NCBI GenBank assembly: GCA_031269595.1
Contig: JAISYX010000144.1
Coordinates: 1-59,856, forward strand
Origin: Oscillospiraceae bacterium
GTDB taxonomy: Bacteria > Bacillota > Clostridia > Oscillospirales > Acutalibacteraceae
Direction: 5' to 3'
DNA: 59,856 bases
In this document: positions 44,111 to 51,746 of the stretch, in pieces
Position numbering within the stretch: the first letter of the stretch is position 1
Layout of the letters: each line of letters starts with the position of its first letter
Position numbers and translations under genes: made by a program
Notes under the pieces: model-generated
Databases searched by the model: none
The model's input: the letters and a program-made list of their open reading frames with translations, nothing else
Told to the model about the DNA's origin: nothing

Positions 44111-44115
44111 TATTT

Positions 44116-45192
44116 ATGAAAAAGCGTATAGGAATTTTAACAAGCGGAGGCGATTGCCCGGGCTTAAACGCCGCTATAAGGGGCGTTTCTCAGGCGGCCT
44201 ATAACATGTTCGAGGCGGAGTTTGTCGGCATCTCGGACGGCTACAAGGGCCTTATAGACGGCATAGCAAGAGAGATGAAGCGAGAGGATTTTTCCGGCAT
44301 TTTAACTCTGGGCGGCACTATACTCGGCACCTCCCGCCGTCCCTACCGCAACATGCGTGTAATTGAAGAGGATAACGTGGACAAGGTTGCCGCCATGAAG
44401 AATACCTACAACAGCTTAGGCTTGGATTGCCTTGTCACTCTGGGGGGCAACGGAACCCACAAAACAGCCAATCTTTTGGCTGAGGAGGGCTTGAATGTAA
44501 TCGGCCTGCCCAAAACCATTGATAACGATATATGGGGCACAGACGTGACCTTCGGCTTCCACTCGGCTGTGGATATAGCTACAGATGTAGTGGATAAAAT
44601 ACACACCACGGCTAACTCCCACGGCCGTGCCATGGTTATTGAGCTTATGGGCAACAAGGCCGGTTGGCTCACTTTGTATGCAGGCATTGGCGGCGGTGCA
44701 GATATAATCCTGCTGCCCGAGCTGCCCTATGACACAGCTAAGGTGATAGAGGCCGTGGAGCAAAGGACAACAAAGAAGCACCGCAAATTTGCAATTATAT
44801 GTATCGCAGAGGGCTCAATGACACAGGAAGAGAGCCTAATGAAGCGCAAGGAGCGTGCAGAATATCGCACAGCAAACGGAGTTAGCTCTGTTTCAGACAG
44901 GCTTGCCAAGGAGATTCAGGCTCAAACGGGCATGGAGGCAAGAGTGGTAATCCCAGGGCATTATCAGAGAGGCGGCTCGCCCTCTGCCTACGATAGGGTG
45001 CTTGCCACACAGTTTGGAGTGCGTGCAGCCGAGCTTATCCGTGAGGAGAATTACGGCACTACCGTTGCCATGATTAACGGCAGAATAGGGCACAACCCCT
45101 TGTCTGAGGTAGCGGGGAAAACCAAGTTTATCCCACAGGATGAAACCCTTTTGAATGTAGGGGTGCAGACGGGGATTTCTTTTGGAATATAG
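44116..45192 (+). CDS. pfkA: 6-phosphofructokinase
   Basis: A 358-residue glycolytic enzyme that phosphorylates fructose 6-phosphate. SGGDCPGLNAAIRG, GGTILGTSR, TIDNDIWGTD and MGNKAGWLTL are intact. At the donor site it has Gly113 (as in ATP enzymes, where PPi enzymes have Asp) and Lys133 before TIDND (as in PPi enzymes and some ATP-using actinobacterial ones), and Asn112 where E. coli has Asp103. This mixed class is usually ATP-dependent. The ATG at 44116 matches the family start. Confidence 0.94.
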   Translation: MKKRIGILTSGGDCPGLNAAIRGVSQAAYNMFEAEFVGISDGYKGLIDGIAREMKREDFSGILTLGGTILGTSRRPYRNMRVIEEDNVDKVAAMKNTYNSLGLDCLVTLGGNGTHKTANLLAEEGLNVIGLPKTIDNDIWGTDVTFGFHSAVDIATDVVDKIHTTANSHGRAMVIELMGNKAGWLTLYAGIGGGADIILLPELPYDTAKVIEAVEQRTTKKHRKFAIICIAEGSMTQEESLMKRKERAEYRTANGVSSVSDRLAKEIQAQTGMEARVVIPGHYQRGGSPSAYDRVLATQFGVRAAELIREENYGTTVAMINGRIGHNPLSEVAGKTKFIPQDETLLNVGVQTGISFGI

Positions 45193-45206
45193 CTTTGCCT
45201 ACTAGA

Positions 45207-45480
45207 TGCTAGCAACTAGAGACTAGAACTTAAGGCGGACAACGACTTGGTTGACCGCAGACTGGGCGGTATGTGTGAGTACGTGTGGCAGGCTTGTCTA
45301 AACTACAAGGCTGATTGCGGGAAACTTCTAGCTTCTGGCCTCTAGCCTCTAGCTTCTAGTAGGGATTTGCTGCGCAAATTTTTAATTAAAAAGTAGTTTA
45401 AACTTAATTTATAGAGGGAGATACGACTGGGCAATTTCTAGCTTCTGGCCTCTAGTTTCTAGCCTCTAGTAGGTTTTGCT
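45207..45480. repeat. Composite CTAG-rich repeat cluster
   Basis: Strings of CTAGCTTCTGGCCTCTAG type, two TTTGCTGCGCAAATTTT palindromes, and the segment GTTTAAACTTAATTTATAGA that recurs in the inverted repeats at 54398 and 56044. No gene is seen in 45193-45645. Confidence 0.7.
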
Positions 45481-45535
45481 GCGCAAATTTTGATTAAAGG
45501 GTTCGCTCTTTCGCAAATGAGTTCCTCTAAAAACC

Positions 45536-45613
45536 GTAGGGGCAGACCTATGTGTCTGCCCAAAGACGGGCATTTTTACGGTAATCTGGGCAGACACATA
45601 GGTCTGCCCCTAC
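45536..45613. repeat. GTAGGGG-family palindrome (GTCTGCC core)
   Basis: A 78-bp near-perfect palindrome from GTAGGGGCAGACC to GGTCTGCCCCTAC, placed about 30 bases beyond the spmB stop, where it could act as a terminator. Confidence 0.8.
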
Positions 45614-45645
45614 AGAGCGAGTGCGTAAATAGAGGGGCTCAAATA

Positions 45646-46164
45646 CTAAAAGAAAATTAAAACCGCCAGCACTGAAAATATAAAGCCGGTAATATCTGCC
45701 ATTAAAGCGGCGGGGACTGTTGCTCCTAGCTTTTTTATGCCTACGCTGCCATAATATACTGCTATAGTGTAAAAGGTAGTTTCGCTTGAGCCCATCATAA
45801 CAGAGGCCACCAATCCGGCGTGGGAATCCGGCCCTGAGCTGCTGAATATATCCTTTAGCACCGCCAGTGCGCCGCTGCCTGATATTGGCCGCATTAGCGC
45901 AAGAGGGAAGACCTCCGGCGGTATGCTTATGGCCGCAAAAAGGGGCTTCATAATCTCCACGGCCGAGCCTATAGCCCCTGAGGCTCTCAGCATAGAAACC
46001 GAGGCCACTAAGGCCACCAAGGCGGGAGCTACCTTCACAGCAGAGTGTAAGCCGTCTTTAGCTCCTACTAAAAATTCGTCGAAAACCGGCACTTTTTTAA
46101 ACAAACCCGTGATAATAATTCCCGCTGCGCACACAAGCACAGCTATTGCACCTATGGTATTTAT
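45646..46164 (-). CDS. spmB: Spore maturation protein B
   Basis: A 172-residue membrane protein with nucleoside-recognition (Gate) domain features, needed with SpmA for spore core dehydration and heat resistance. FKKVPVFDEFLVGAKDGL, MRPISGSGAL and SSETTFYTIAVYYGS are typical. No ATG lies in frame near the start. The ATA at 46164 has AAGAAGG with a 9-base gap and restores the full first membrane segment. The GTG at 46140 (AGGTG upstream) would truncate it. It follows spmA by 5 bases. Confidence 0.9.
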   Translation of the reverse strand: MNTIGAIAVLVCAAGIIITGLFKKVPVFDEFLVGAKDGLHSAVKVAPALVALVASVSMLRASGAIGSAVEIMKPLFAAISIPPEVFPLALMRPISGSGALAVLKDIFSSSGPDSHAGLVASVMMGSSETTFYTIAVYYGSVGIKKLGATVPAALMADITGFIFSVLAVLIFF

Positions 46165-46169
46165 GGCGT

Positions 46170-46757
46170 TTACCCTTCTTTCTTGGCAGATTTAGTGAAT
46201 ATTTTACAAGATACAAGCCCAATGGTCACGGTAATGACAGAGACAATCCATACACACGGAAGTATAGACATAGCGTTAGCAGAACCGTATTCTACACGAA
46301 GCATGGCTATAGTGGATGGCAATAGCTGGATTGAGGCCGTGTTAAGCACAACAAAGGCCGTCATTGCAGGGGAGGCCGTGGGCGAATGTCCGTTGAGCTT
46401 ATCCAGCTCCTCCATAGCCTTTAGGCCTAAGGGAGTAGCGGCATTCCCCAAGCCCAAAAGATTTGCCGCCATGTTCATGGTAACGGCTCTTTCGGCATTA
46501 GAGCCCCGTTTTACGCCTGGCATAATCAGGCCTATAAGGGGCGAAAACAGCTTTGCTGTAAGCTTGGTTATGCCGGATTTATCGGCTATGCGCATTAGCC
46601 CGCCCCAAAGGCACATGCCCCCCGCAAGGGTTAGTGCAAGCTCAAGGGCATCATTGCCGCTGGTTAATAATACATTCGATAGTTTTGTTACATCGCCGAA
46701 TAGGCATGAAAATATAATCGAAAATATTATAAGAGCAGCCCAAATGTAATTCATCAT
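46170..46757 (-). CDS. spmA: Spore maturation protein A
   Basis: A 195-residue membrane protein, partner of SpmB. NYIWAALIIFSI opens the first membrane segment; GNDALELALTLAGGMCLWGGLM, MNMAANLLGLGNAATPLGLKAM and FVVLNTASIQLLPST are diagnostic. ATG 46757 (MMNYIW) is the family start; the frame extends to 46850 but that part overlaps the abrB promoter. The pair marks the organism as a spore former. Sporulation-type promoter sites are not obvious. Confidence 0.93.
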   Translation of the reverse strand: MMNYIWAALIIFSIIFSCLFGDVTKLSNVLLTSGNDALELALTLAGGMCLWGGLMRIADKSGITKLTAKLFSPLIGLIMPGVKRGSNAERAVTMNMAANLLGLGNAATPLGLKAMEELDKLNGHSPTASPAMTAFVVLNTASIQLLPSTIAMLRVEYGSANAMSILPCVWIVSVITVTIGLVSCKIFTKSAKKEG

Positions 46758-46821
46758 ATATAATTCACCAACCATTTTTTGTGAAACCTGCTGAGGTTCC
46801 ACAGCTTTTCGATATAAAATA

Positions 46822-46850
46822 TTGACATCAGGTTCAAACTCTGGTATCAT
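46822..46850 (+). promoter_or_regulatory. Promoter of abrB
   Basis: TTGACA (46822-46827), a 17-base spacer ending CTGG and TATCAT (46845-46850). It lies in the spmA-abrB divergent region. The transcript begins with a hairpin (TTTTAGGC with its complement, 46880-46904). Confidence 0.7.
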
Positions 46851-46940
46851 ATTTTTGTCTGTAATAACCGTTTTTTTTGTTTTAGGCGAAAAATTTGCCT
46901 AAAAACAATAAAAACCCAGGTTGAAAGGGGGAGATAGGTT

Positions 46941-47180
46941 TTGAAATCTACAGGAATTGTTAGAAGGCTGGATAATTTGGGGAGAATAGTAATACCCATT
47001 GAATTGCGTGAGACCCTTGGAATGTCCAACGAGCCTCTTGAAATCTTTACCGATGGGGGCTCTATAGTCCTTCAGAGGTATCAAGCTTCGTGTATATTTT
47101 GCGGTAAAACTGAAAATATTCAAAAGTTTAAAGGTAAAAATATCTGCGATGAATGCCAAAAAGAGTTGAGTTCTAAGTAA
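46941..47180 (+). CDS. AbrB/SpoVT-family transition-state regulator
   Basis: A 79-residue DNA-binding protein. The N-terminal swapped-hairpin domain reads RRLDNLGRIVIPIELRETLG, the AbrB signature. The C-terminal part has two CxxC pairs (CIFC and CDEC), a small zinc-ribbon seen in many clostridial AbrB proteins. Such regulators repress sporulation and stationary-phase genes, which fits its divergent position beside spmAB. The start is a TTG with GGGGGAG 8 bases upstream. An intrinsic terminator lies at 47392. Confidence 0.92.
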   Translation: MKSTGIVRRLDNLGRIVIPIELRETLGMSNEPLEIFTDGGSIVLQRYQASCIFCGKTENIQKFKGKNICDECQKELSSK

Positions 47181-47199
47181 GCTACAGATAAGAACTTTT

Positions 47200-47352
47200 G
47201 ACACCATGTGTCAGAGGCAGTGGTTGCCGACCAAATCGGAGATTTGGGGCAACTGTGCATGGGTGCTGTTAGCCAAATTAAAATTTGGGCAGCACCGCAA
47301 GTCCGCACACCAACAATATATTAAAAAATGTTTGTTGCGCCTGCGTCTTTCG
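47200..47352 (-). promoter_or_regulatory. AUG-loop leader element, orphan copy
   Basis: Reads on the minus strand: GAAAGACGCAGG, a CAACAA/UUGUUG stem with GUGUGC, about 75 extra bases including a second hairpin, then GACAC-AUG-GUGUC. No gene follows on that strand; it ends 20 bases beyond the abrB stop in the opposite direction. It may have lost its gene or be a mobile copy. Confidence 0.6.
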
Positions 47353-47391
47353 TTGTTTTTTGTTTCAAACTCACATCAATTACTAAAAAGG

Positions 47392-47419
47392 CTCGTACCC
47401 TTTGTGGTGCGGGTTTTTT
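47392..47419 (+). terminator. Intrinsic terminator of abrB
   Basis: An 8-bp RNA stem with G-U pairs (CUCGUACC with GGUGCGGG), 6-base loop and six U residues. Confidence 0.7.
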
Positions 47420-47471
47420 GTGTGTTTTGGAGATTATTAACAAGTTTGAATAAAAAGCACACGAATACCGC

Positions 47472-47500
47472 TTGAAATTACTCGTTTTTACTGCTACAAT
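47472..47500 (+). promoter_or_regulatory. Promoter of the gatCAB-like operon
   Basis: TTGAAA (47472-47477), a 17-base spacer with TGC before the box, and TACAAT (47495-47500). The transcript would carry the leader element at 47561. Confidence 0.6.
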
Positions 47501-47560
47501 AACAATATGCAGCAATTGATTATAAAATTACATAGAGGATAAGGTTGAAAAAATAATACG

Positions 47561-47633
47561 AAAGGTAGGGCGCAGGCACAACAAACAGTTTTAATGTGTT
47601 GTTGGTGTGCTAACCCTCTAAATATATGGTGTT
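47561..47633 (+). promoter_or_regulatory. AUG-loop leader element, gatC copy
   Basis: GAAAGG, AGGG/CCCU outer pairing, CAACA/UGUUG inner stem with GCAC and GUGC, then AAUAU-AUG-GUGUU paired through A-U and G-U pairs. The gatC ATG follows the stem immediately, and the loop AUG starts a three-codon frame (Met-Val-Leu-stop) whose stop overlaps the gatC start. Confidence 0.7.
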
Positions 47634-47852
47634 ATGAAAACGGATACATCACTCGCAGGCATAGCTCTTACTCCCCAAGAGCAGAGCCTTGCCGCCGCTC
47701 AAATAGAAAATATTATGCGCTATCTGGACGCAATATGTCTGCCCTTGGGGGCATCTGCACGCATGAATAACGACACAGTGCCTCTGGCCGCACTAAGGGA
47801 GGATAAGCCCCAGCGCAGCGTGGCTATAGAGGAGATTTTGTTTAATGCGTAA
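47634..47852 (+). CDS. gatC: GatC-like subunit, short
   Basis: A 72-residue protein. The middle (ALTPQEQSLAAAQIENIMRYLDAI) and the end (PLAALREDKPQRSVAIEEILFNA) match GatC, the small subunit that wraps GatA onto GatB in Glu/Asp-tRNA amidotransferase. It is about 20 residues shorter than usual. The stop codon lies in a run of three AATGCGT heptamers, so the 3-prime edge abuts a repeat. gatA follows after a 385-base repeat-filled gap. Confidence 0.8.
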   Translation: MKTDTSLAGIALTPQEQSLAAAQIENIMRYLDAICLPLGASARMNNDTVPLAALREDKPQRSVAIEEILFNA

Positions 47853-47864
47853 TGCGTAATGCGT

Positions 47865-48160
47865 AATTAATGGTGATTTACTACGTAAATTTTAATGAAG
47901 TAGCTGAGCAACTCATCGTACTTGGCTCCCTCTGCGATGGAGGCAGGTGGCGACAGCAGTCTGAACCCCTTTAATCAAAATTTGCGTAGCAAATCCACCA
48001 CAACTCTTCACTTTTCACCCTTCACTTTTCACTTTTCTCCGCTTCCCTAACGCAAACAACCCGCCCAGTTTGCGGGCAATCAAGTCGGTTGCGCCTTATC
48101 GGTTCTAGTCTCTAGTTTCTAGTATCTAGCGTCTAGCTGGCGTAGCAAATCCACCATTAA
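47865..48160. repeat. Repeat cluster between gatC and gatA
   Basis: Contains two TTTGCGTAGCAAAT-type palindromes, TTCACTTTTCAC heptamers, a GGCTCCCTCTGCGATGGAGG segment and CTAG-rich strings. It splits an operon that is normally tight. No gene is visible. Confidence 0.7.
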
Positions 48161-48181
48161 TTACAAAATACGCATTAACCA

Positions 48182-48232
48182 GAAAGGATGCAGGAATCCG
48201 CACAATCCCGTGCGGCTCACCTCACATGGTGA
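48182..48232 (+). promoter_or_regulatory. AUG-loop leader element, gatA copy
   Basis: GAAAGGATGCAGG, a CCGCAC/GTGCGG hairpin, then UCAC-AUG-GUGA, with the gatA ATG 6 bases beyond. The beginning is almost identical to the speD copy (GAAAGG, two bases, GCAGG). The loop AUG at 48226 is in frame. Confidence 0.65.
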
Positions 48233-48237
48233 TTAAC

Positions 48238-49662
48238 ATGACCAATATAACAGAGCTTTCTGCAATTACCCTTTCGCAAAAAATTAAATCGGGCGAGCTA
48301 AAGGTGCGCAAATGCGTAGAGGCCTTTATTCTGCAAATAGAGCAAACCCAGGCCAGAACCGCCGCCGTGGTTAAGCTGTTTGCAGAATCCGCCCTGCAAA
48401 AGGCTGAGGAGCTGCAAAGGCGTGTGGATAAGCACGAGCCCCTCTCACTGCTTGCGGGAGTGCCCTTTGCCGTGTGCTCAAACATTGCTGCCAAGGGTGC
48501 GGAGCTTAACGCAGGCTCGCAGCTCTTGGGCGGCTTTAAAGCGGATTACGACTCTACCATTGTGGAGCGCATGGAGCAGGCGGGGGCTATTTTGCTTGCG
48601 CAGCTTAACATGGAGGAGTTCGGCTTTTTTAACATCTCTGCCAAGCCCCTTATGCGCAACCCTTGGGCAGGGGGCAGAACAGCGGGCAGCACAGGCTGCG
48701 GCTCTGCTGTGGTAACGGGAGCTGTCCCTCTTGCAATAGGGGCGGATTTTGGCGGCTCTATGCTCGCCTCCGCACTATGCGGAGCTTCCGCCTTTATGGC
48801 GGGGAACGGCACTGCGTCCCTGCACGGGGTGCTCTCAACTGTGCCATTTGGGGACAGAGTAACCATAGCCGCAAAGGATGCCCGTGATATTTCGGTTGCC
48901 TTTCAAATCATACAAGGGCCTGACGGCAAGGATTCCCGCTGCTGCAGGCGCAATGCATTTAATAATAAATATGAGGCCTCAGGCTTTAAAATAGGAGTGC
49001 CCGCAGAGCTAACCCGCAGCATACCTCAGGAGGTGCGCCCCATGGTGCTTAGTGTGCCGGAGGGCTTGCGGCAAATGGGTGCAAGTGTAGAGGTCTTCTC
49101 CTTCTCCATGCTCAGGCATTGCGCCGAGGCACTCACCGCCATTTCCTGCACAGAGCTGTACACAAACACCTCTGCACTTAACGGCAGGATGCACACAAGC
49201 CTTAACACAGGGGGCAAAAGTCCCGATGAAATAAGAGCCGAAAGGCTAACCCCTGCGGATAAAATAAGAATCCTTGTGGGCATGGGGCTTTTGGAAAATA
49301 GAGATGAGGCAGGTGCAGATGTTTACAGCCGTGCTCTTAATTTTGTTGATATATTAAAGGGTGAGCTTGGCAAGCTATTTGCTAAATACAATCTTATTAT
49401 ACTGCCTGCAAGCCCCAATACAGCACCCGAAAACGAGCAGTGGTATGACCCTCTTGTGGTTGCCTCAGAGCAGCTTGCAATGCTTGCTCCGGCTGTGCTT
49501 TCGGGCAGTGCCTCCGCTGTAGTTCCCTGCGGATATACCCCCGATGGCTTGCCCGTGGGCTGCCAGATGATAGCCCCCTCTACCGAGGGGGAGGCCGTGC
49601 TGAGTGCGGCGGCTATATTCCAGAGTATAAGCAAATACCACACCTTTTTAGCAGGAGAGTAG
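48238..49662 (+). CDS. gatA: Divergent GatA-like amidase-fold protein lacking catalytic residues
   Basis: A 474-residue protein of the amidase-signature family and normal GatA length, starting TNITELSAITLS as GatA does. At the catalytic lysine of GatA (IAIKDN) it has VCSN, so Lys is replaced by Cys80. The cis-Ser loop PGGSSGGSA becomes AGSTGCGSA. Only the nucleophile-type Ser174 in GADFGGSM remains, without the following IRQP. Amidotransferase activity by the usual Ser-cisSer-Lys triad is therefore unlikely. The frame is intact and surrounded by gatC and gatB homologues, so it is probably functional in another way. Confidence 0.85.
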   Translation: MTNITELSAITLSQKIKSGELKVRKCVEAFILQIEQTQARTAAVVKLFAESALQKAEELQRRVDKHEPLSLLAGVPFAVCSNIAAKGAELNAGSQLLGGFKADYDSTIVERMEQAGAILLAQLNMEEFGFFNISAKPLMRNPWAGGRTAGSTGCGSAVVTGAVPLAIGADFGGSMLASALCGASAFMAGNGTASLHGVLSTVPFGDRVTIAAKDARDISVAFQIIQGPDGKDSRCCRRNAFNNKYEASGFKIGVPAELTRSIPQEVRPMVLSVPEGLRQMGASVEVFSFSMLRHCAEALTAISCTELYTNTSALNGRMHTSLNTGGKSPDEIRAERLTPADKIRILVGMGLLENRDEAGADVYSRALNFVDILKGELGKLFAKYNLIILPASPNTAPENEQWYDPLVVASEQLAMLAPAVLSGSASAVVPCGYTPDGLPVGCQMIAPSTEGEAVLSAAAIFQSISKYHTFLAGE

Positions 49663-49670
49663 ATTAACTA

Positions 49671-51683
49671 ATGGCAGAATTGAAGCAAAGCATTACAACA
49701 CATATAGGACTAAGCATACATGTACCTCTTGCGGTTAAATCCAAACTCATGTGTCCTTGCAGAATCCCATCCTTGCAGGCAGAGCCAAACACAGCGGTGT
49801 GTCCCCTGTGCTTGGGAGTGCCGGGCTACCTGCCCCTACCCAATGCAGCGGCAATCAAGCAGGCTCTAATGGCCAGCCTGTGCCTTGGCTGCACCACTGA
49901 AAAGGAGCTGGTGTTTGAAAAGGAGCTGTGCCCCATATCCGGCAGTGCCAAGGGCTTTAGGTACATACAGCACAGCAGACCTATAGGCAAAAACGGCAGA
50001 ATGAGCTTTAACCACGGTAAGGAGGAAAAGAGCATAGACATAGCCTATGCGGCCATAGCCGAGGAGTTTAACTATCCCACAAAATACCGCTACAACGGCC
50101 TTTATGATAACAATTTAAGCGGCGCACCCCTTGTTATAATCAGCAGCCAGCCCTCTCTCTCAAGTGCAGCAGAGGCAGGGGACTACATAAGAGCACTGTT
50201 TACCATGCTCAGCTATTTTGGAGTGAGCAACGTAATCCCTCAGGAAGAGCCCATATACGCCGAAATAACGCTGTTTACCGACTATAAGGGCAAACACTCA
50301 GCCTCCACAGTAACACACGCTCACGCCCCCATAGAGAGCCTAAAAAGCATAATAGAATTTGAAGAGGGTAGGCAGCAGGGCTTGCTCAGCTTTGGTCTGC
50401 CTGTGGAGCCGGAGAGCTTTTATTGGGATGAGAAGCGGCAATCTGCCGCCCCGCAGGAGGAAGAGGCTGAAAAGAAGCTTTACAGCCGTGCCTTTTCTCT
50501 GCCTGTAATTGACATACACGATGATTATTTGGAGCTTGCGGCCTCGGCGGCCTATGAGCTGCCCGAAAAGCGCAAGCAGCGGTATATGCAGAGCTACCAT
50601 CTGGCAGAGGGGGAGGCAGAGATAATCTGCCGCCAGCGTGCCTTTGTAGAGCTGTTTGAGGAGGCCAGCCGCCTTAGCGGCTTTGAGCACGAGACGGCAG
50701 TGTGGATAGCCCACGAGCTGTATCCGTTGCTAAAGGATTGGGACATGCAGCCCGGGGAGCTTAAGCTCTCGCCTCAAAAGCTGGCGGGCTTGGTTATACT
50801 GCAATCTAACTTTATGATAAATCAGGAGATAGGCAGAAAGATACTCAAGGAAATGATTAGAAACGGCGTAGACCCATATGAATACGCTGTTAGCCACAGC
50901 TTGGCCTTAGTTATAGACCACACTACCCTAAGCATGGCCTGCCGCCTTGCTCTGCGCAAGAATCTTGTGCTGTTTGAGGAGTATCTGCAAGGGGACAAAA
51001 TAGCCTTTGAAAAGCTCGCGGACTCCGCAATGGAGGAGCTTAGCAACAAGGCCGACAGAAAGGCTGTAGAGCTGATTCTGGAGGAGGAGGCCAAGCCCAA
51101 GGCCTATGATTTAGTCAGCCTTTATCCTCTTACAAACGTAAGTCCCTTTGATTTAAAGGCTCAGCTGGACGTTAACAGGCTTATGGAAATGACACGCAAG
51201 GGCATATCAGAGAACACACATACAGAGGGCTCTCTCCCCTTACGTGCCTATGGCAAGGATTTAACAGACAGAGAGATTTCAACCTTTGTAGACAGCATAG
51301 TTGAAAAAACCATACACGAGGCGGGTACAAGCACCTTTGTGCCTAAAGGCGTGGGCAAGCAAATACACTATGAGGGCGACATAGACGCCCTTGTAACAGA
51401 GCTTGTGGGCACAGCCCCGGGAGACCCAGCCGACAGCGAAATTTACGCCAGATATTACGAGGAAAAGCAAAGACTTCACCAGGAGCACATGGCTCAAATA
51501 CCGGAGCAGAGGCTGCCGGAGCCGGAGAGCGAAGAGTGGCAACAAGAGCCTCTACTGCCGGCACCCTTGCCGCCCTTGCCGCCAAGGCCGCTGGTGCAGG
51601 TTGCACCGCCCTTGCCTCCCAAGCCCCAACGCAAGCTAAGCGAGGCGGAGGAGCTGCTGCGCTTGCTTGAGGAGATGGGGTAA
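49671..51683 (+). CDS. gatB: Divergent GatB-like protein with proline-rich tail
   Basis: A 670-residue protein, about 190 longer than GatB. The start HIGLSIHVPLAVKSK and the zinc-site cysteines 28, 30, 44 and 47 (CPC and CPLC) match GatB, as does AEPNTAVCPLCLG. The canonical YFYPDLPKGYQISQ stretch and HLEEDAGK kinase-site block are absent or unrecognisable. A helical GatB/YqeY-like tail region is followed by a proline-rich segment and a short terminal helix (AEELLRLLEEMG). It starts 8 bases after gatA. It probably binds tRNA or another ligand without the normal amidation step. Confidence 0.82.
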   Translation: MAELKQSITTHIGLSIHVPLAVKSKLMCPCRIPSLQAEPNTAVCPLCLGVPGYLPLPNAAAIKQALMASLCLGCTTEKELVFEKELCPISGSAKGFRYIQHSRPIGKNGRMSFNHGKEEKSIDIAYAAIAEEFNYPTKYRYNGLYDNNLSGAPLVIISSQPSLSSAAEAGDYIRALFTMLSYFGVSNVIPQEEPIYAEITLFTDYKGKHSASTVTHAHAPIESLKSIIEFEEGRQQGLLSFGLPVEPESFYWDEKRQSAAPQEEEAEKKLYSRAFSLPVIDIHDDYLELAASAAYELPEKRKQRYMQSYHLAEGEAEIICRQRAFVELFEEASRLSGFEHETAVWIAHELYPLLKDWDMQPGELKLSPQKLAGLVILQSNFMINQEIGRKILKEMIRNGVDPYEYAVSHSLALVIDHTTLSMACRLALRKNLVLFEEYLQGDKIAFEKLADSAMEELSNKADRKAVELILEEEAKPKAYDLVSLYPLTNVSPFDLKAQLDVNRLMEMTRKGISENTHTEGSLPLRAYGKDLTDREISTFVDSIVEKTIHEAGTSTFVPKGVGKQIHYEGDIDALVTELVGTAPGDPADSEIYARYYEEKQRLHQEHMAQIPEQRLPEPESEEWQQEPLLPAPLPPLPPRPLVQVAPPLPPKPQRKLSEAEELLRLLEEMG

Positions 51684-51746
51684 ATTCTAATGCATAATGT
51701 ATAAATTTAAGTTGAAAATTGAGAATTGAAAGTTGAAAATTAAGGT

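Noticed and set aside
48238..51683. gatA and gatB as pseudogenes
   Set aside because: Both frames are full length without stops or frameshifts and keep structural motifs such as the zinc cysteines; altered function fits better than decay.
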